A stretch of DNA of 57,956 bases. It comes from DATBFG01 sp036558645 (GTDB lineage: Bacteria > Acidobacteriota > Terriglobia > Terriglobales > Acidobacteriaceae). This document shows, one piece after another, positions 42,759 through 51,583 of this stretch. How positions within the stretch are numbered: the stretch's first letter is position 1; the number at the start of each line of letters is the position of its first letter. The translations under genes were made by a program, and so were the position numbers. The stretch spans positions 1 through 57,956 of the forward strand of contig DATBFG010000057.1 in the NCBI GenBank assembly GCA_036558645.1, in the 5' to 3' direction. The notes under the pieces are model-generated. The model did not search any database, had not been told where the DNA came from, and worked only from the letters and a program-made list of their open reading frames with translations.

Positions 42759-43325
42759 CTAACCTCGACCGACACCGAGGGCATCGGCGACACGGTTGAT
42801 GTAATTGAACCAGGACGCAATCAGTGTGATCTGAAGAATCGCCTTGTCGTCGAATCCGACGGCACGAAGGCGATCGTGGTCGTCCTTCCATACCTTGGTG
42901 GCATCCTTAGTGAGCTTGACGACGTAGTCGACCATGACCCGCTCCTGTTCGGTCAGGGGAGCCTTGGTGTAGTCCGTCTTGAGGGCTTCGATTAAGTCCG
43001 GATCAAGGGTGACGCGACGCAGAAACTCTGCGTGAGACTCGATTCAATACACGCACCGGTTGACAACCGAAACCATCGTGGCAATCATTTCGTGCTGGCG
43101 GCGCTGAAGCGGCAGGTCCGGAGACATGAGCACGCCGAAAGTTGAAAACGCGTGGCGTAAAGCCTCAGGAATCAGGCTATGAGAAGCGACGATGTCTGCC
43201 GGGCCGTCTTCGGTCGGATGAACCGGAGTTGCATACTCCACAGGATAAAGGTCTTTCTGACCTTCCATGGCTTCGAGGAGTTTCTTGTCGGCGTCCGAGA
43301 TGGGAACGGTGCGGATCCAAGTCAT
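42759..43325 (-). CDS. AhpD/CMD-family peroxidase-related selenoprotein (in-frame UGA read as Sec94)
   Basis: 188 aa if UGA 43046-43044 is read as selenocysteine. The upstream half (MTWIRTVPISDADKK ... ATMVSVVNRCVY) and downstream half (IESHAEFLRRVTLDPDL ... NYINRVADALGVGRG) are in the same frame, and together they make one full-length peroxidase-related (TIGR01926-like) AhpD-fold protein. The UGA sits exactly at the second Cys of the CxxC redox motif (C91-V-Y-U94), with the conserved His four residues later (His98), as in AhpD. A 6-bp hairpin starts 10 bases after the UGA. No frameshift is needed. Expected role: thiol/selenol reduction of peroxides. The alternative is a nonsense mutation of TGC/TGT. 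It precedes the acyl-CoA synthetase fusion on the same strand. Confidence 0.77.
43017..43033 (-). promoter_or_regulatory. SECIS-like hairpin downstream of the in-frame UGA
   Basis: In the transcript, ACGCAG (43033-43028), loop AGUUU (43027-43023), CUGCGU (43022-43017): six perfect pairs. The loop begins 16 nt after the UGA and has G in its second position. This meets the known rules for bacterial SECIS elements (short stem, small apical loop with G in the first two positions, loop about 16-37 nt after UGA). It lies inside the coding frame, as bacterial SECIS elements do. Confidence 0.65.
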
Positions 43326-43472
43326 AAAAAAGTGCTTGCCTTCCGGAATAGCTCTTATCGTAGAATTTAGCAGATCAACCTACACCTGCAGTGCGGCCGG
43401 CTCCCAAATTCTATTTGTATGGGGTCGGGCTACAAGATTCGTTCGCGGGTCCCCCGCGCGGAGGATCGAAGT

Positions 43473-43568
43473 ATGAGCTACATGGTGTGGCAAATCATGC
43501 GGCGGCTTCCCAAGCCCATGCTCCTGGTGCTGCTGTTTTTCGTCCTGGTCGCGATTGCGCGCGCTTGA
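43473..43568 (+). CDS. Single-pass small membrane protein, 31 aa
   Basis: A 31-codon ORF starting at ATG 43473 with a perfect GGAGG at 43460-43464, eight bases upstream. The product has a short basic lead (WQIMRRLPKP) and one strong TM helix (MLLVLLFFVLVAIARA), then TGA. Good initiation signal and clean hydrophobicity argue for translation. It lies upstream of gltA and divergent from the peroxidase gene. Alternatively it may be a leader peptide. No family is known to me. Confidence 0.45.
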   Translation: MSYMVWQIMRRLPKPMLLVLLFFVLVAIARA

Positions 43569-43615
43569 TTTGGCCGCTTTTTAGCCCTCCTGCACCGTAA
43601 AATCATACGAGTGAG

Positions 43616-43631
43616 TGTGACCGGGGTCACT
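43616..43631. promoter_or_regulatory. CRP/FNR-type operator candidate upstream of gltA
   Basis: TGTGACCGGGGTCACT matches the CRP consensus TGTGA-N6-TCACA at 9 of 10 defined positions, with an internal perfect 14-bp palindrome (GTGACC-GG-GGTCAC). It lies about 150 bases before the gltA ATG. The identity of the regulator is inferred. Confidence 0.45.
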
Positions 43632-43782
43632 GCCGGATGTATAGCCGCCGCCGAGAATTCTTGTCGGGAGATGGCGTGCAGAATGAGTGTGCCCGTCCGT
43701 CCCTGGCAGGTGGGTATGCTGGACCATTACCCCTGGGCACTCATCGCCTGTAGGATGAAGCGAACCAGAGAGGAACTTTGCC

Positions 43783-45093
43783 ATGCCGCATGACACGCTG
43801 AGTGTTACCGACAACCGCACCAACAAGAGCTACACGCTCCCCATCGAGCACGGCACGATCCGAGCGATGGATCTGCGGCAAATCAAGACCGATGAGGAAG
43901 ACTTCGGCTTGATGACATACGACCCGGCGTTCATGAATACGGCTTCGTGTCGCAGCAGTATCACCTACATCGACGGTGAGCGCGGCATTCTCCGTTATCG
44001 CGGGTATCCGATCGAGGTGCTGGCGGAGCATTGCACGTTTCTGGAAGTCGCGTACTTAATTCTGTTCGGGGAGTTGCCTACAGAAAACGAGCTGCATGAT
44101 TGGGTGGATGACATCACGCACCACACGATGCTGCACGAGACCACCAAGAAGTTCATGGAGGGGTTTCGGCACAATGCGCATCCGATGGGGATGCTGGTAA
44201 GCACCATTGCGGCCCTCTCGACGATCTATCCGGAGTCGCGTGAAATCGAGGATCCGGCAAACCGGCTTCTGCAGATCAAACGCCTGATCGCCAAGATGCC
44301 TTCGATCGTGGCGATGGCCTATCGGCACGTACTCGGCTTTCCTTACGTGTATCCCGATAACGATCTGAGTTACACCGAAAATTTCATGAACATGATGTGG
44401 AAGATGGTGGAGCCCAAGTACGTTGCCAATCCGGTGCTGGCACGGGCTCTCGATATTCTCTTCATCCTGCACGCCGATCACGAGCAGAATTGCAGCGCCA
44501 ACACGATGCGGTGCGTCGGCAGCTCGCACTCTGACCCTTACCTGGCAACTGCTGGTGCGGCGGCTGCCCTCGCCGGTCCTCTACATGGCGGTGCCAATGA
44601 AGAAGTTTTGAGCATGTTGGAAGAGATTGGTTCCAAAGAAAATGTCCCGGCTTATGTCAAGAAGATCAAGGACGGGCGCGGCAAGCTGATGGGCTTCGGA
44701 CATCGCGTATACAAGAATTACGACCCGCGGGCCAAGGTCATCAAGTGGACTGCGGAACAGGTTTTCAAAGTGACGGGGCGGAATCCCAAGCTTGATATCG
44801 CACTGGAGCTGGAGCGAATCGCTTTGGAAGATGAGTACTTCATCAAGCGTAAGCTCTATCCGAACGTCGATTTCTACTCCGGCATCATTTACCAGGCAAT
44901 GGGATTCAAACCCGAGATGTTTACCGTCCTGTTTGCCATTCCTCGGGGAGTGGGCTGGTTAGCCCAGTGGCAGGAAATGATCACCGATCCCGAACAGAAG
45001 ATCGCGCGACCACGACAAATGTGGGTCGGAAACGAGCCCCGAGAATTCGTTGCGATGAAGGACCGGTCGCCAGTTAAGACCGCCCATCCTTAA
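43783..45093 (+). CDS. gltA: Citrate synthase
   Basis: 436 aa, type II citrate synthase length. It condenses oxaloacetate and acetyl-CoA to citrate. Motifs: GILRYRGYPIEVLAE, ILHADHEQNCSANTMR near 229-244, AGPLHGGANEEVL with catalytic His near 268, GFGHRVYKNYDPRAK with His near 307, and VDFYSGIIYQAMGF with catalytic Asp near 363. The N-terminal beta domain (SYTLPIEHGTIRAMDL) is present. AGAGGAA precedes the ATG. It is a single-gene unit with a CRP-like site upstream and a terminator downstream; the citrate lyase cluster lies 25 kb away on the other strand. Confidence 0.96.
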   Translation: MPHDTLSVTDNRTNKSYTLPIEHGTIRAMDLRQIKTDEEDFGLMTYDPAFMNTASCRSSITYIDGERGILRYRGYPIEVLAEHCTFLEVAYLILFGELPTENELHDWVDDITHHTMLHETTKKFMEGFRHNAHPMGMLVSTIAALSTIYPESREIEDPANRLLQIKRLIAKMPSIVAMAYRHVLGFPYVYPDNDLSYTENFMNMMWKMVEPKYVANPVLARALDILFILHADHEQNCSANTMRCVGSSHSDPYLATAGAAAALAGPLHGGANEEVLSMLEEIGSKENVPAYVKKIKDGRGKLMGFGHRVYKNYDPRAKVIKWTAEQVFKVTGRNPKLDIALELERIALEDEYFIKRKLYPNVDFYSGIIYQAMGFKPEMFTVLFAIPRGVGWLAQWQEMITDPEQKIARPRQMWVGNEPREFVAMKDRSPVKTAHP

Positions 45094-45105
45094 CTTCCCA
45101 ACCGC

Positions 45106-45152
45106 GACACCTGGGCAGATTAGGTGTCCAGGAGCCTTTCTTCTCTTTTTTG
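45106..45152 (+). terminator. Intrinsic terminator of gltA
   Basis: GACACCT (45106-45112) pairs with AGGTGTC (45122-45128) around a 9-base loop, followed after eight bases by the pyrimidine/T-rich run TTTCTTCTCTTTTTT. It lies 12 bases after the gltA stop. Confidence 0.55.
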
Positions 45153-45300
45153 TATGTCATATTTCGGTCAAAAACCTGCTTCTTCCCGCACAGTCGTTGA
45201 CAACCCACCGTTCCCGGGCTAGATTCGTTGCCACGTCGTTTCTTACCGTTTTTCAGGGGCTTAACCCTATCCCAGAATGTTTCTTTAGGAGAATCCGAAA

Positions 45301-46761
45301 ATGTTGCGACCCAGGCGATGGTGTGCTGTCACTCTAATTGCGCTTGCAATAGCCATAATCCCGTCCGCTATGGCCGCTCCGGCAGCCAATGGCGTCAGCA
45401 AGATTGCTCCGCGTGTGATGAACGAGACCGCAAATGGCGCTATGACGGAAGCTCTGGTCGTGCTCTCCGAACAAGCCGACCTGAGTGGTGCCGCCGCACT
45501 TCATACAAAACTGGACAAAGGCAGATACGTCGTTGATGCACTGCGCACAGTCGCCAATCGGACGCAGGCGCCGATCAAGGCTCTGCTCCAGCAACGTGGT
45601 ATTGCATATCAATCGTTTTACATCGTGAACATGATCAAGATCACCGGAGACCGCAACCTGATGCAGGAACTGGCGGCGCGCCCGGATGTGGGCCGCATCG
45701 ACGCCAATCCGCATGTGCGGACGCTCTTGCCTGTTCAAACCGGGGTCGACAACAAGGCAGGGAATCCGGCTGGAATTGAGTGGAATGTGGCGCGCGTAAA
45801 CGCACCAAAAGTCTGGGCGCATGGCTTCCGCGGAGAAGGACGAGTGGTAGCCGACGCTGACACAGGCACGCAGTGGGACCATCCTGCCCTCAAGAGTCAC
45901 TATCGTGGCTGGGACGGCAACAACGTAGATTTCGATTACAACTGGCATGATGCGACGAGCCAGCACTCTCCAACCCCAGTCGATCCACACGGCCATGGCA
46001 CCTTTACAACGAGCCAAATGGTTGGGGATGATGGAGCCGGGAATCAAGTTGGCGTTGCGCCGGGAGCGAAGTGGATCTCGTGCCGCAACATGGATGCAAA
46101 TGGCACCGGATCTCCCACCACCTACACTGAATGTTTCCAATTTTTGATCGCGCCTTACCCGGTCGGGGGCGACCCCAATGACGGCGACCCAACCAAGGCG
46201 CCGGATTCCATCAATAACTCCTGGGAATGCCCTCCGAGCGAGGGTTGCTCAACCAATACCTTGCTCTCAATCGTAAACGCGGTTCGCGCAGCGGGTATCT
46301 TCCCGGCAGTAGCCGCGGGTAATTCCGGACCATCCTGCTCATCAGTTGCCAATCCGCCCTCGCTCTATGACAGCTCGGTAACGGTTGGAGCAACCAATTC
46401 GGCTAACCAGATTTCAAGCTTCAGCAACCGAGGTCCAGTTACGGCCGATGGTAGCGGACGCACGAAGCCAGATCTATCAGCCCCCGGGGAGAACATCCGA
46501 GGAGCGGTTCCTGGGAATGGTTACCAGTCTGGATGGTCGGGAACGTCCATGGCGACACCGCACGTGGCCGGTGGCGTAGCACTGCTCTGGCAGGTGAAGC
46601 CCTCGCTTGTCGGCGATATCGATGCCACCGAAACAGCACTAACCTCTACCGCGCATCACCTGAAGAGTTCGCAGAACTGCGGTGGTAACGGACAGCAGAT
46701 TCCGAACAATGTGTATGGTTGGGGAATCATTAACCTGTTGTCGGCAGCCAAGGCTCAGTAG
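45301..46761 (+). CDS. Secreted subtilisin-like serine protease (family S8)
   Basis: 486 aa, start supported by AGGAGAA. Signal peptide (CAVTLIALAIAIIPSAMAAP), an I9-type propeptide (about 45-145, FYIVNMIKITGDRNLMQELAARPDVGRID), then the subtilase domain. The catalytic triad is present: Asp187 in ADADTGTQWDHP, His232 in DPHGHGTF, Ser416 in SGTSMATPHVAGG. The oxyanion Asn lies in AVAAGNSGPS. The first part of the Asp motif (VVADADTG) is a variant of VAVIDTG. It most resembles bacillopeptidase F-like enzymes. Expected to degrade extracellular protein; it has no C-terminal sorting domain. Confidence 0.93.
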   Translation: MLRPRRWCAVTLIALAIAIIPSAMAAPAANGVSKIAPRVMNETANGAMTEALVVLSEQADLSGAAALHTKLDKGRYVVDALRTVANRTQAPIKALLQQRGIAYQSFYIVNMIKITGDRNLMQELAARPDVGRIDANPHVRTLLPVQTGVDNKAGNPAGIEWNVARVNAPKVWAHGFRGEGRVVADADTGTQWDHPALKSHYRGWDGNNVDFDYNWHDATSQHSPTPVDPHGHGTFTTSQMVGDDGAGNQVGVAPGAKWISCRNMDANGTGSPTTYTECFQFLIAPYPVGGDPNDGDPTKAPDSINNSWECPPSEGCSTNTLLSIVNAVRAAGIFPAVAAGNSGPSCSSVANPPSLYDSSVTVGATNSANQISSFSNRGPVTADGSGRTKPDLSAPGENIRGAVPGNGYQSGWSGTSMATPHVAGGVALLWQVKPSLVGDIDATETALTSTAHHLKSSQNCGGNGQQIPNNVYGWGIINLLSAAKAQ

Positions 46762-46781
46762 AACTCTGCCGGACGCGTAGG

Positions 46782-47150
46782 TTATATCAGACCATCTTTT
46801 ACGCGTCTTAGAAAATCCTCGGCGTCCGCGGCGGCCTTCGCCGCGGCGCCGGGCTCATTTCGCGATTCGAAAACGATTTCCTGCATCGTAATTTCAGCCG
46901 CATCTTTCGGTTTGAATCCGCGGACTACCAGCTTGCGCGCTCGCTCCGCAAAAGAATCCGGGTCAGAGCCCGTACGACTCCCATAATCTGCACAGTTGTG
47001 GTCATCAAATCTCTTCGTAGCCACACGATCAAACGCCGCGCGGGCTTCTGTGTCACTTAGTAATGACGGGAGGGGAGAGGTCCAACTGCACTGGGAGCAC
47101 GCCCAGCCTTGCATCCGGTGATCTGAAACCCACGTAAGATACCTTGCCAT
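46782..47150 (-). CDS. Conserved hypothetical protein with zinc-ribbon-like N-terminus
   Basis: 122 aa. The N-terminus has GWACSQCSWTSPLP with a CxxC, followed about 33 residues later by HNC (RFDDHNCADYG), which together could bind a metal. The C-terminal half is helical (DSFAERARKLVVRGFKPKDA, AAKAAADAEDFLRRVKDGLI). An alternative start at the second Met (MQGWACSQC) would remove 11 residues. It is convergent with the subtilase gene. No function is known. Confidence 0.62.
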   Translation of the reverse strand: MARYLTWVSDHRMQGWACSQCSWTSPLPSLLSDTEARAAFDRVATKRFDDHNCADYGSRTGSDPDSFAERARKLVVRGFKPKDAAEITMQEIVFESRNEPGAAAKAAADAEDFLRRVKDGLI

Positions 47151-47495
47151 ACGGACGTCTGCGAGCGACCGCCGCTTGACTCTGGTCCGCCTTCGGTCCC
47201 GGGGGAGTGAACGAAGAGAGAGAATCGACTGCCCGAAGGCATCGATCAGAAATCTCGCGTCATATTCTCACAAATGCAGCGGATTACCACAATTAGTTAC
47301 GTTGGCACGCTTCATGTCCACTCCCGAATCGCTACCCTGCAGTGTATGTCCTACGTCCAAGCTAGTAGAAAGCCTTAGGTTTATGCTGCTGGTGCGGGCC
47401 TGAGGACGCGAAAAGACTCGTGATACGGTTCATGGCAGTCTCGCGAAAGGAAGCCCAACCGAAACATCCTCTTCGTCAGATCGGCCGTCAGACAA
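47151..47495. other. 345-base intergenic region upstream of the DUF5916 gene
   Basis: It lies between divergent genes, so it must hold promoters for both. No open frame with family resemblance, repeat or strong hairpin was seen; promoter boxes could not be assigned by eye with confidence. Confidence 0.4.
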
Positions 47496-49793
47496 ATGAA
47501 GAAAGCCGCAACCAAAGCAATGGCTGCCGTGGTGCTTGTGCTGGGCCTTGCGCCATTTCTCTGTGGGGCTCCCGTCATACAGATTCCTCGTATTGAATCT
47601 CCACCTTCTTTGGAAGACTTCGCGGATATGCAGCCCTCAAGCGCGATTGCACGCCGGATGGCCAAGGCGACAGGATTTGTCGTGCGCGAACCCGCCGATG
47701 GCACCCAGCCGTCGCAAGACACCGATGTCTATCTCGCCTACGACCAGCACAACCTCTACGCTGTCTTTCTCTGCTGGGATAAGGAACCGGACAAAATACG
47801 GGCGCGCATGACGCGCCGCGAGGACATTTTTTCTGATGACTCCGTCGAAGTCATGATCGATACCTTTCATGACGCGCGCCGCGGCTATGCGTTTGCCGCC
47901 AATCCCTTCGGCATTCAATGGGACGCATTGTGGACGGAAGGTTCCATCGGCAAGGGGCAACAGGGAGATTTCAGCGGCTTCGATCAATCATTCGATACGG
48001 TATGGCACTCCGAGGGGAAACTAACCGGCAAGGGCTACATCATGCTGTTTGCGATTCCATTCAAGAGCCTGCGTTTCCCGAACACCGATCACCAGGAATG
48101 GGGACTCATCCTCAACCGCAGCATTCCGCGAACCAACGAGAACATCTTCTGGCCGCGCATCTCAAACCGTATACAGGGACGCTTCAACCAGGCAGCTACG
48201 GCGACCGGACTTGAGCAAATCTCACCGGGCCGCAACATACAACTGATCCCTTACGGTTTGCTCCGTAGTTTTAGAGCCATCGACCAGCGGGACCCCCAGA
48301 ATCCAGTTTATGAGAGCGAGTCACTCCATCCGGATGCAGGCATCGACGCCAAGTTCATCCTTCATGACAGCCTGGTACTCGATGCGACAGTGAATCCGGA
48401 CTTCAGCCAGGTCGAGTCCGACGAGCCGCAGATCACGGTCAATCAACGCTTCGAGGTTTTCTTTCCAGAGAAACGTCCGTTTTTCCTGGAGAATAGCAAT
48501 TTCTTCACTACACCGATTAATCTGGTCTTTACTCGCCGGATTGCCCACCCTGAGTTCGGACTTCGTCTCACCGGAAAAGCAGGCCCTTGGGCGCTAGGCG
48601 TGTTGGCTACAGACGATCGTGCGCCGGGCGAGATCGTGCCTCCGAACGATCCCTTGAGCGGCGAACGCGCCAAGTTTGCTATTGCACGCGTCAGCCACGA
48701 CATTCTCGATCAATCGACGATCGGAGCTATCTTTACCGACAGGGAGTTCGCAGGTGGTTACAACCGCGTAGGCGGAGCGGATGCCAACATCAAAATCAAT
48801 CAGAACTGGCGCCTGCAAGGCCAGGCTGTTGCAAGTTCCACCCGCAACCCCGACGGCACTTCCCTCGACGGCCCCGGATACAAAGCGGACCTTGAGCGCT
48901 CAGGTCGAAAGTTGAACCTACAAGCCCTGTACCTGGATTACAGCCCCGGATTTGTTACCGAAACCGGATTCGTCAATCGCACGGATATTCGCCAGGAAAA
49001 TCTGAATGCCAGCTATACCTTCAGGCCAGAAGGAAAGCTTCTGATCTCGTGGGGCCCAACGTTGCAGCAGTTTGCGATTTGGGATCACAACGGAACTGCC
49101 CTCGATTACTACTTCTTCCCAGGAATGCGAGTGGATCTGACCCGAGGCACCTGGATCAATGTGCATCCGTTCGGCTACGACGGCGTCTTTCTACGGCCGC
49201 AGGACTATACCGGACTCACTCGCGTCACTTCCTATCCGCAGCCTTTTTGGGGGATCGAAGGCAGCACAAGCTGGTTCAAGCAATTCGATTTCAATTGGTT
49301 TTTCGTTTCAGGCGCGGGGGTCAATTACAACCCATCGGCTGGGCGTGTGCCCGTGATCGGGCATGAAGATTTTGGAAATGCCACGTTGACTCTCCACGCC
49401 TCCGGGCGCTTGCGGATCGACAATACCTACCTGCTTGAACACATCCGAGAACGCGACGCTCAGCTGACAGCAGTCACGAACCACATTATCCGCAGCAAGT
49501 GGAATTGGCAATTCACGCGCGAGCTCTCGGCCCGCGTGATCCTGCAATACAACGCAGTACTGTCGAATCCTGACCTGAGTTCGCTGCAACCTACCAAAAA
49601 CTTTAATGCAGATTTTCTTCTGACCTACCTCGTCCGTCCCGGCACAGCGATTTACGTCGGATATAACAGCAATCTGCAAAATCTGGATCGCCGCCTGATT
49701 CCTACGCCCACTGGCCTGCTGACGACAAGAGATGACTTCATCAATGATGGGCGGCAGTTTTTCATAAAAGCGTCTTATTTGTTCCGCTTTTGA
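47496..49793 (+). CDS. DUF5916-type outer-membrane protein with CBM9-like N-terminal domain
   Basis: 765 aa. Signal peptide MKKAATKAMAAVVLVLGLAPFLCGAP. Residues about 30-230 form a family-9 carbohydrate-binding-like sandwich: DVYLAYDQHNLYAVFLCWD, DDSVEVMIDTFHDARRGYAFAANP, GYIMLFAIPFKSLRFP. The rest (about 240-765) is a DUF5916 beta-barrel with LILNRSIPRTNENIFWPRIS, DFSQVESDEPQITVNQRFEVFFPEKRPFFLEN and a closing strand ending in aromatic Phe (ASYLFRF). Such proteins are abundant in Bacteroidetes and Acidobacteria. The ligand is unknown; a carbohydrate is suggested by the domain only. Confidence 0.83.
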   Translation: MKKAATKAMAAVVLVLGLAPFLCGAPVIQIPRIESPPSLEDFADMQPSSAIARRMAKATGFVVREPADGTQPSQDTDVYLAYDQHNLYAVFLCWDKEPDKIRARMTRREDIFSDDSVEVMIDTFHDARRGYAFAANPFGIQWDALWTEGSIGKGQQGDFSGFDQSFDTVWHSEGKLTGKGYIMLFAIPFKSLRFPNTDHQEWGLILNRSIPRTNENIFWPRISNRIQGRFNQAATATGLEQISPGRNIQLIPYGLLRSFRAIDQRDPQNPVYESESLHPDAGIDAKFILHDSLVLDATVNPDFSQVESDEPQITVNQRFEVFFPEKRPFFLENSNFFTTPINLVFTRRIAHPEFGLRLTGKAGPWALGVLATDDRAPGEIVPPNDPLSGERAKFAIARVSHDILDQSTIGAIFTDREFAGGYNRVGGADANIKINQNWRLQGQAVASSTRNPDGTSLDGPGYKADLERSGRKLNLQALYLDYSPGFVTETGFVNRTDIRQENLNASYTFRPEGKLLISWGPTLQQFAIWDHNGTALDYYFFPGMRVDLTRGTWINVHPFGYDGVFLRPQDYTGLTRVTSYPQPFWGIEGSTSWFKQFDFNWFFVSGAGVNYNPSAGRVPVIGHEDFGNATLTLHASGRLRIDNTYLLEHIRERDAQLTAVTNHIIRSKWNWQFTRELSARVILQYNAVLSNPDLSSLQPTKNFNADFLLTYLVRPGTAIYVGYNSNLQNLDRRLIPTPTGLLTTRDDFINDGRQFFIKASYLFRF

Positions 49794-49874
49794 GGTTTAC
49801 TGGCCTCCTGCTGCCGGTAAGCGGGCGATGATATCCTATTAGCTATCACCATCCTGTAGAGGCTTCCTTACTTC

Positions 49875-51560
49875 ATGTCAGATCCCAACACACCGGTTCC
49901 TGAAACCGCCAACGAAAGCACCGAATCGTTCGGAGAACTTCTGTCGCAGTACGAAAAGAGCCATTCTGCGAAAGGAGATGACGGACGCAAGCAATTGGAA
50001 GGAACCGTCGTCGCTATCACCCCAGATTCCGTGTTGCTCGACATTGGTTACAAAAGCGAGGGAATTCTCTCGCTGACAGCATTACAGGGCGAGAGCGTCA
50101 AACCCGGCGACAAGATGCTCGTGTCGGTGAAAGGGCGCGATGCCGAGGGATATTACTCACTGTCGCGCGGCAGGATTCAACGTCCGACGGATTGGGCTTC
50201 GCTTGAAAGGGCATTCGCGGAGAAAGCCACGATTGTGGGTACGGTCACCGGAGCAGTGAAGGGCGGGTTGAGCGTCGACGTTGGAGTACGCGCCTTCATG
50301 CCAGCCTCTCGGAGTGGAGTTCGCGACGCAGCCGAGCTGGAGAAGTTGGTCGGGCAGGAAATTCGCTGCCGCATCATCAAGGTTGATGTTCAAGATGAAG
50401 ACGTCGTCGTGGATCGAAGGGTCATCGCGGAGGAGGAGGCACTCGCAGGCAAGCAACGGCGTTTCTCGGAGATCAAAGAAGGCGATACGGTAAACGGCAC
50501 CGTGCGAAGCCTCACGGATTATGGAGCGTTCGTGGACATCGGTGGTGTGGACGCATTGCTTCATGTTGGCGACATCTCCTGGAGCCGCGTGAATAAGCCT
50601 GCGGACGTCTTGTCAGTTGGCCAGGAGATCGAGGCCAAGGTGCTCAAGATATCTGCTGAAGGGGACAAGAAGCGGATTTCCGTAGGCATGAAGCAACTGG
50701 AAGCGAATCCGTGGGACTCGGCTTCGCAGAAGTACAAGGTTGGCGAACGAGTGCGCGGCGCAGTAACTCGGGTGATGGATTTCGGCGCATTCGTGGAGTT
50801 AGAACCCGGAATCGAAGGTTTGATCCATGTCTCGGAGATGTCATGGGCGCGCAAGATACGAGCCGCCAGCGACGTCGTGAAGCCCGGAGAAACTGTGGAC
50901 GCGGTCGTCCTGGTGGTGAACTCAGCAGAGCGCCGGATTTCGCTTGGGCTGAAGCAGACGCTTGGCGATCCGTGGGCTGATGCGGCTAAGAAGTTTGCAG
51001 CCGGAACGGTGGTCGAGGGCCCGGTGACCAACATCACCAAGTTTGGAGCCTTCGTACAGGTTGCTGAAGGCGTTGAAGGAATGATTCACATCAGCGAGAT
51101 GTCCGCCGAGAAGCGATTGAACCATCCACAGGAGATGCTGAAGGCCGGCCAGGTTGTTAAAGCACAGGTTCTCGCGGTAGACGATCAGAAGCGGCAGTTG
51201 CGGTTGAGCATGAAGCAACTGGTTCCGACCGGGCTCGATGAATACATTGCAGAGCACAAAATCGGCGATGTGGTTACTGGCCGCCTGATGGAAAAAACCG
51301 GGACAGAAGCGCGGGTGGAATTGGGTGAAGGCGTGCTGGCGAACTGCCGGTTAGGAGATGGAAAACCTGCCAAAGAAGAGAGTTCAGCAGGTGTGAAAGC
51401 CGACCTTTCGTCACTCACATCGATGCTACAGGCGCGCTGGAAGGGTGGGCAAAGCGCCGCCTCTACAGAGTCCAAAGAAGTTCGCGCCGGGCAGGTGCGG
51501 AGTTTCCGTATCAAGAACCTAGACGCGGAAGCCAAGAAGATTGAGGTGGAACTGGCATAG
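49875..51560 (+). CDS. rpsA: 30S ribosomal protein S1
   Basis: 561 aa with six S1 OB-fold repeats, as in E. coli RpsA (557 aa). It tethers mRNA to the 30S subunit. Repeats start near residues 38 (LEGTVVAITPDSVLLDIGYK), 115, 205 (VNGTVRSLTDYGAFVDIGG), 290 (VRGAVTRVMDFGAFVELEPG) and 378 (VEGPVTNITKFGAFVQVAEG), with a degenerate sixth near 462 (VTGRLMEKTGTEARVELGEG). Repeats 3-5 keep the canonical GxVxxxxxFGAFV plus LIHVSEMSW motifs. It is followed by a convergent IPT/TIG gene. Confidence 0.93.
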   Translation: MSDPNTPVPETANESTESFGELLSQYEKSHSAKGDDGRKQLEGTVVAITPDSVLLDIGYKSEGILSLTALQGESVKPGDKMLVSVKGRDAEGYYSLSRGRIQRPTDWASLERAFAEKATIVGTVTGAVKGGLSVDVGVRAFMPASRSGVRDAAELEKLVGQEIRCRIIKVDVQDEDVVVDRRVIAEEEALAGKQRRFSEIKEGDTVNGTVRSLTDYGAFVDIGGVDALLHVGDISWSRVNKPADVLSVGQEIEAKVLKISAEGDKKRISVGMKQLEANPWDSASQKYKVGERVRGAVTRVMDFGAFVELEPGIEGLIHVSEMSWARKIRAASDVVKPGETVDAVVLVVNSAERRISLGLKQTLGDPWADAAKKFAAGTVVEGPVTNITKFGAFVQVAEGVEGMIHISEMSAEKRLNHPQEMLKAGQVVKAQVLAVDDQKRQLRLSMKQLVPTGLDEYIAEHKIGDVVTGRLMEKTGTEARVELGEGVLANCRLGDGKPAKEESSAGVKADLSSLTSMLQARWKGGQSAASTESKEVRAGQVRSFRIKNLDAEAKKIEVELA

Positions 51561-51583
51561 TCGAACGAACTCGTCTCGGGTGC

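Noticed and set aside
42759..43325. Frameshift explanation for the split peroxidase gene
   Set aside because: Both halves are in one frame with only a TGA codon between them; no indel is needed.
43383..43470. tRNA-like GC-rich stretch with GGTCGGGCT and GTTCGCGGG words
   Set aside because: It cannot be folded by eye into a cloverleaf with a proper acceptor stem and T-loop.
43581..43826. 81-aa minus-strand ORF rich in His/Gly overlapping the gltA start
   Set aside because: It is a shadow of the gltA leader, with no start signal or homology.
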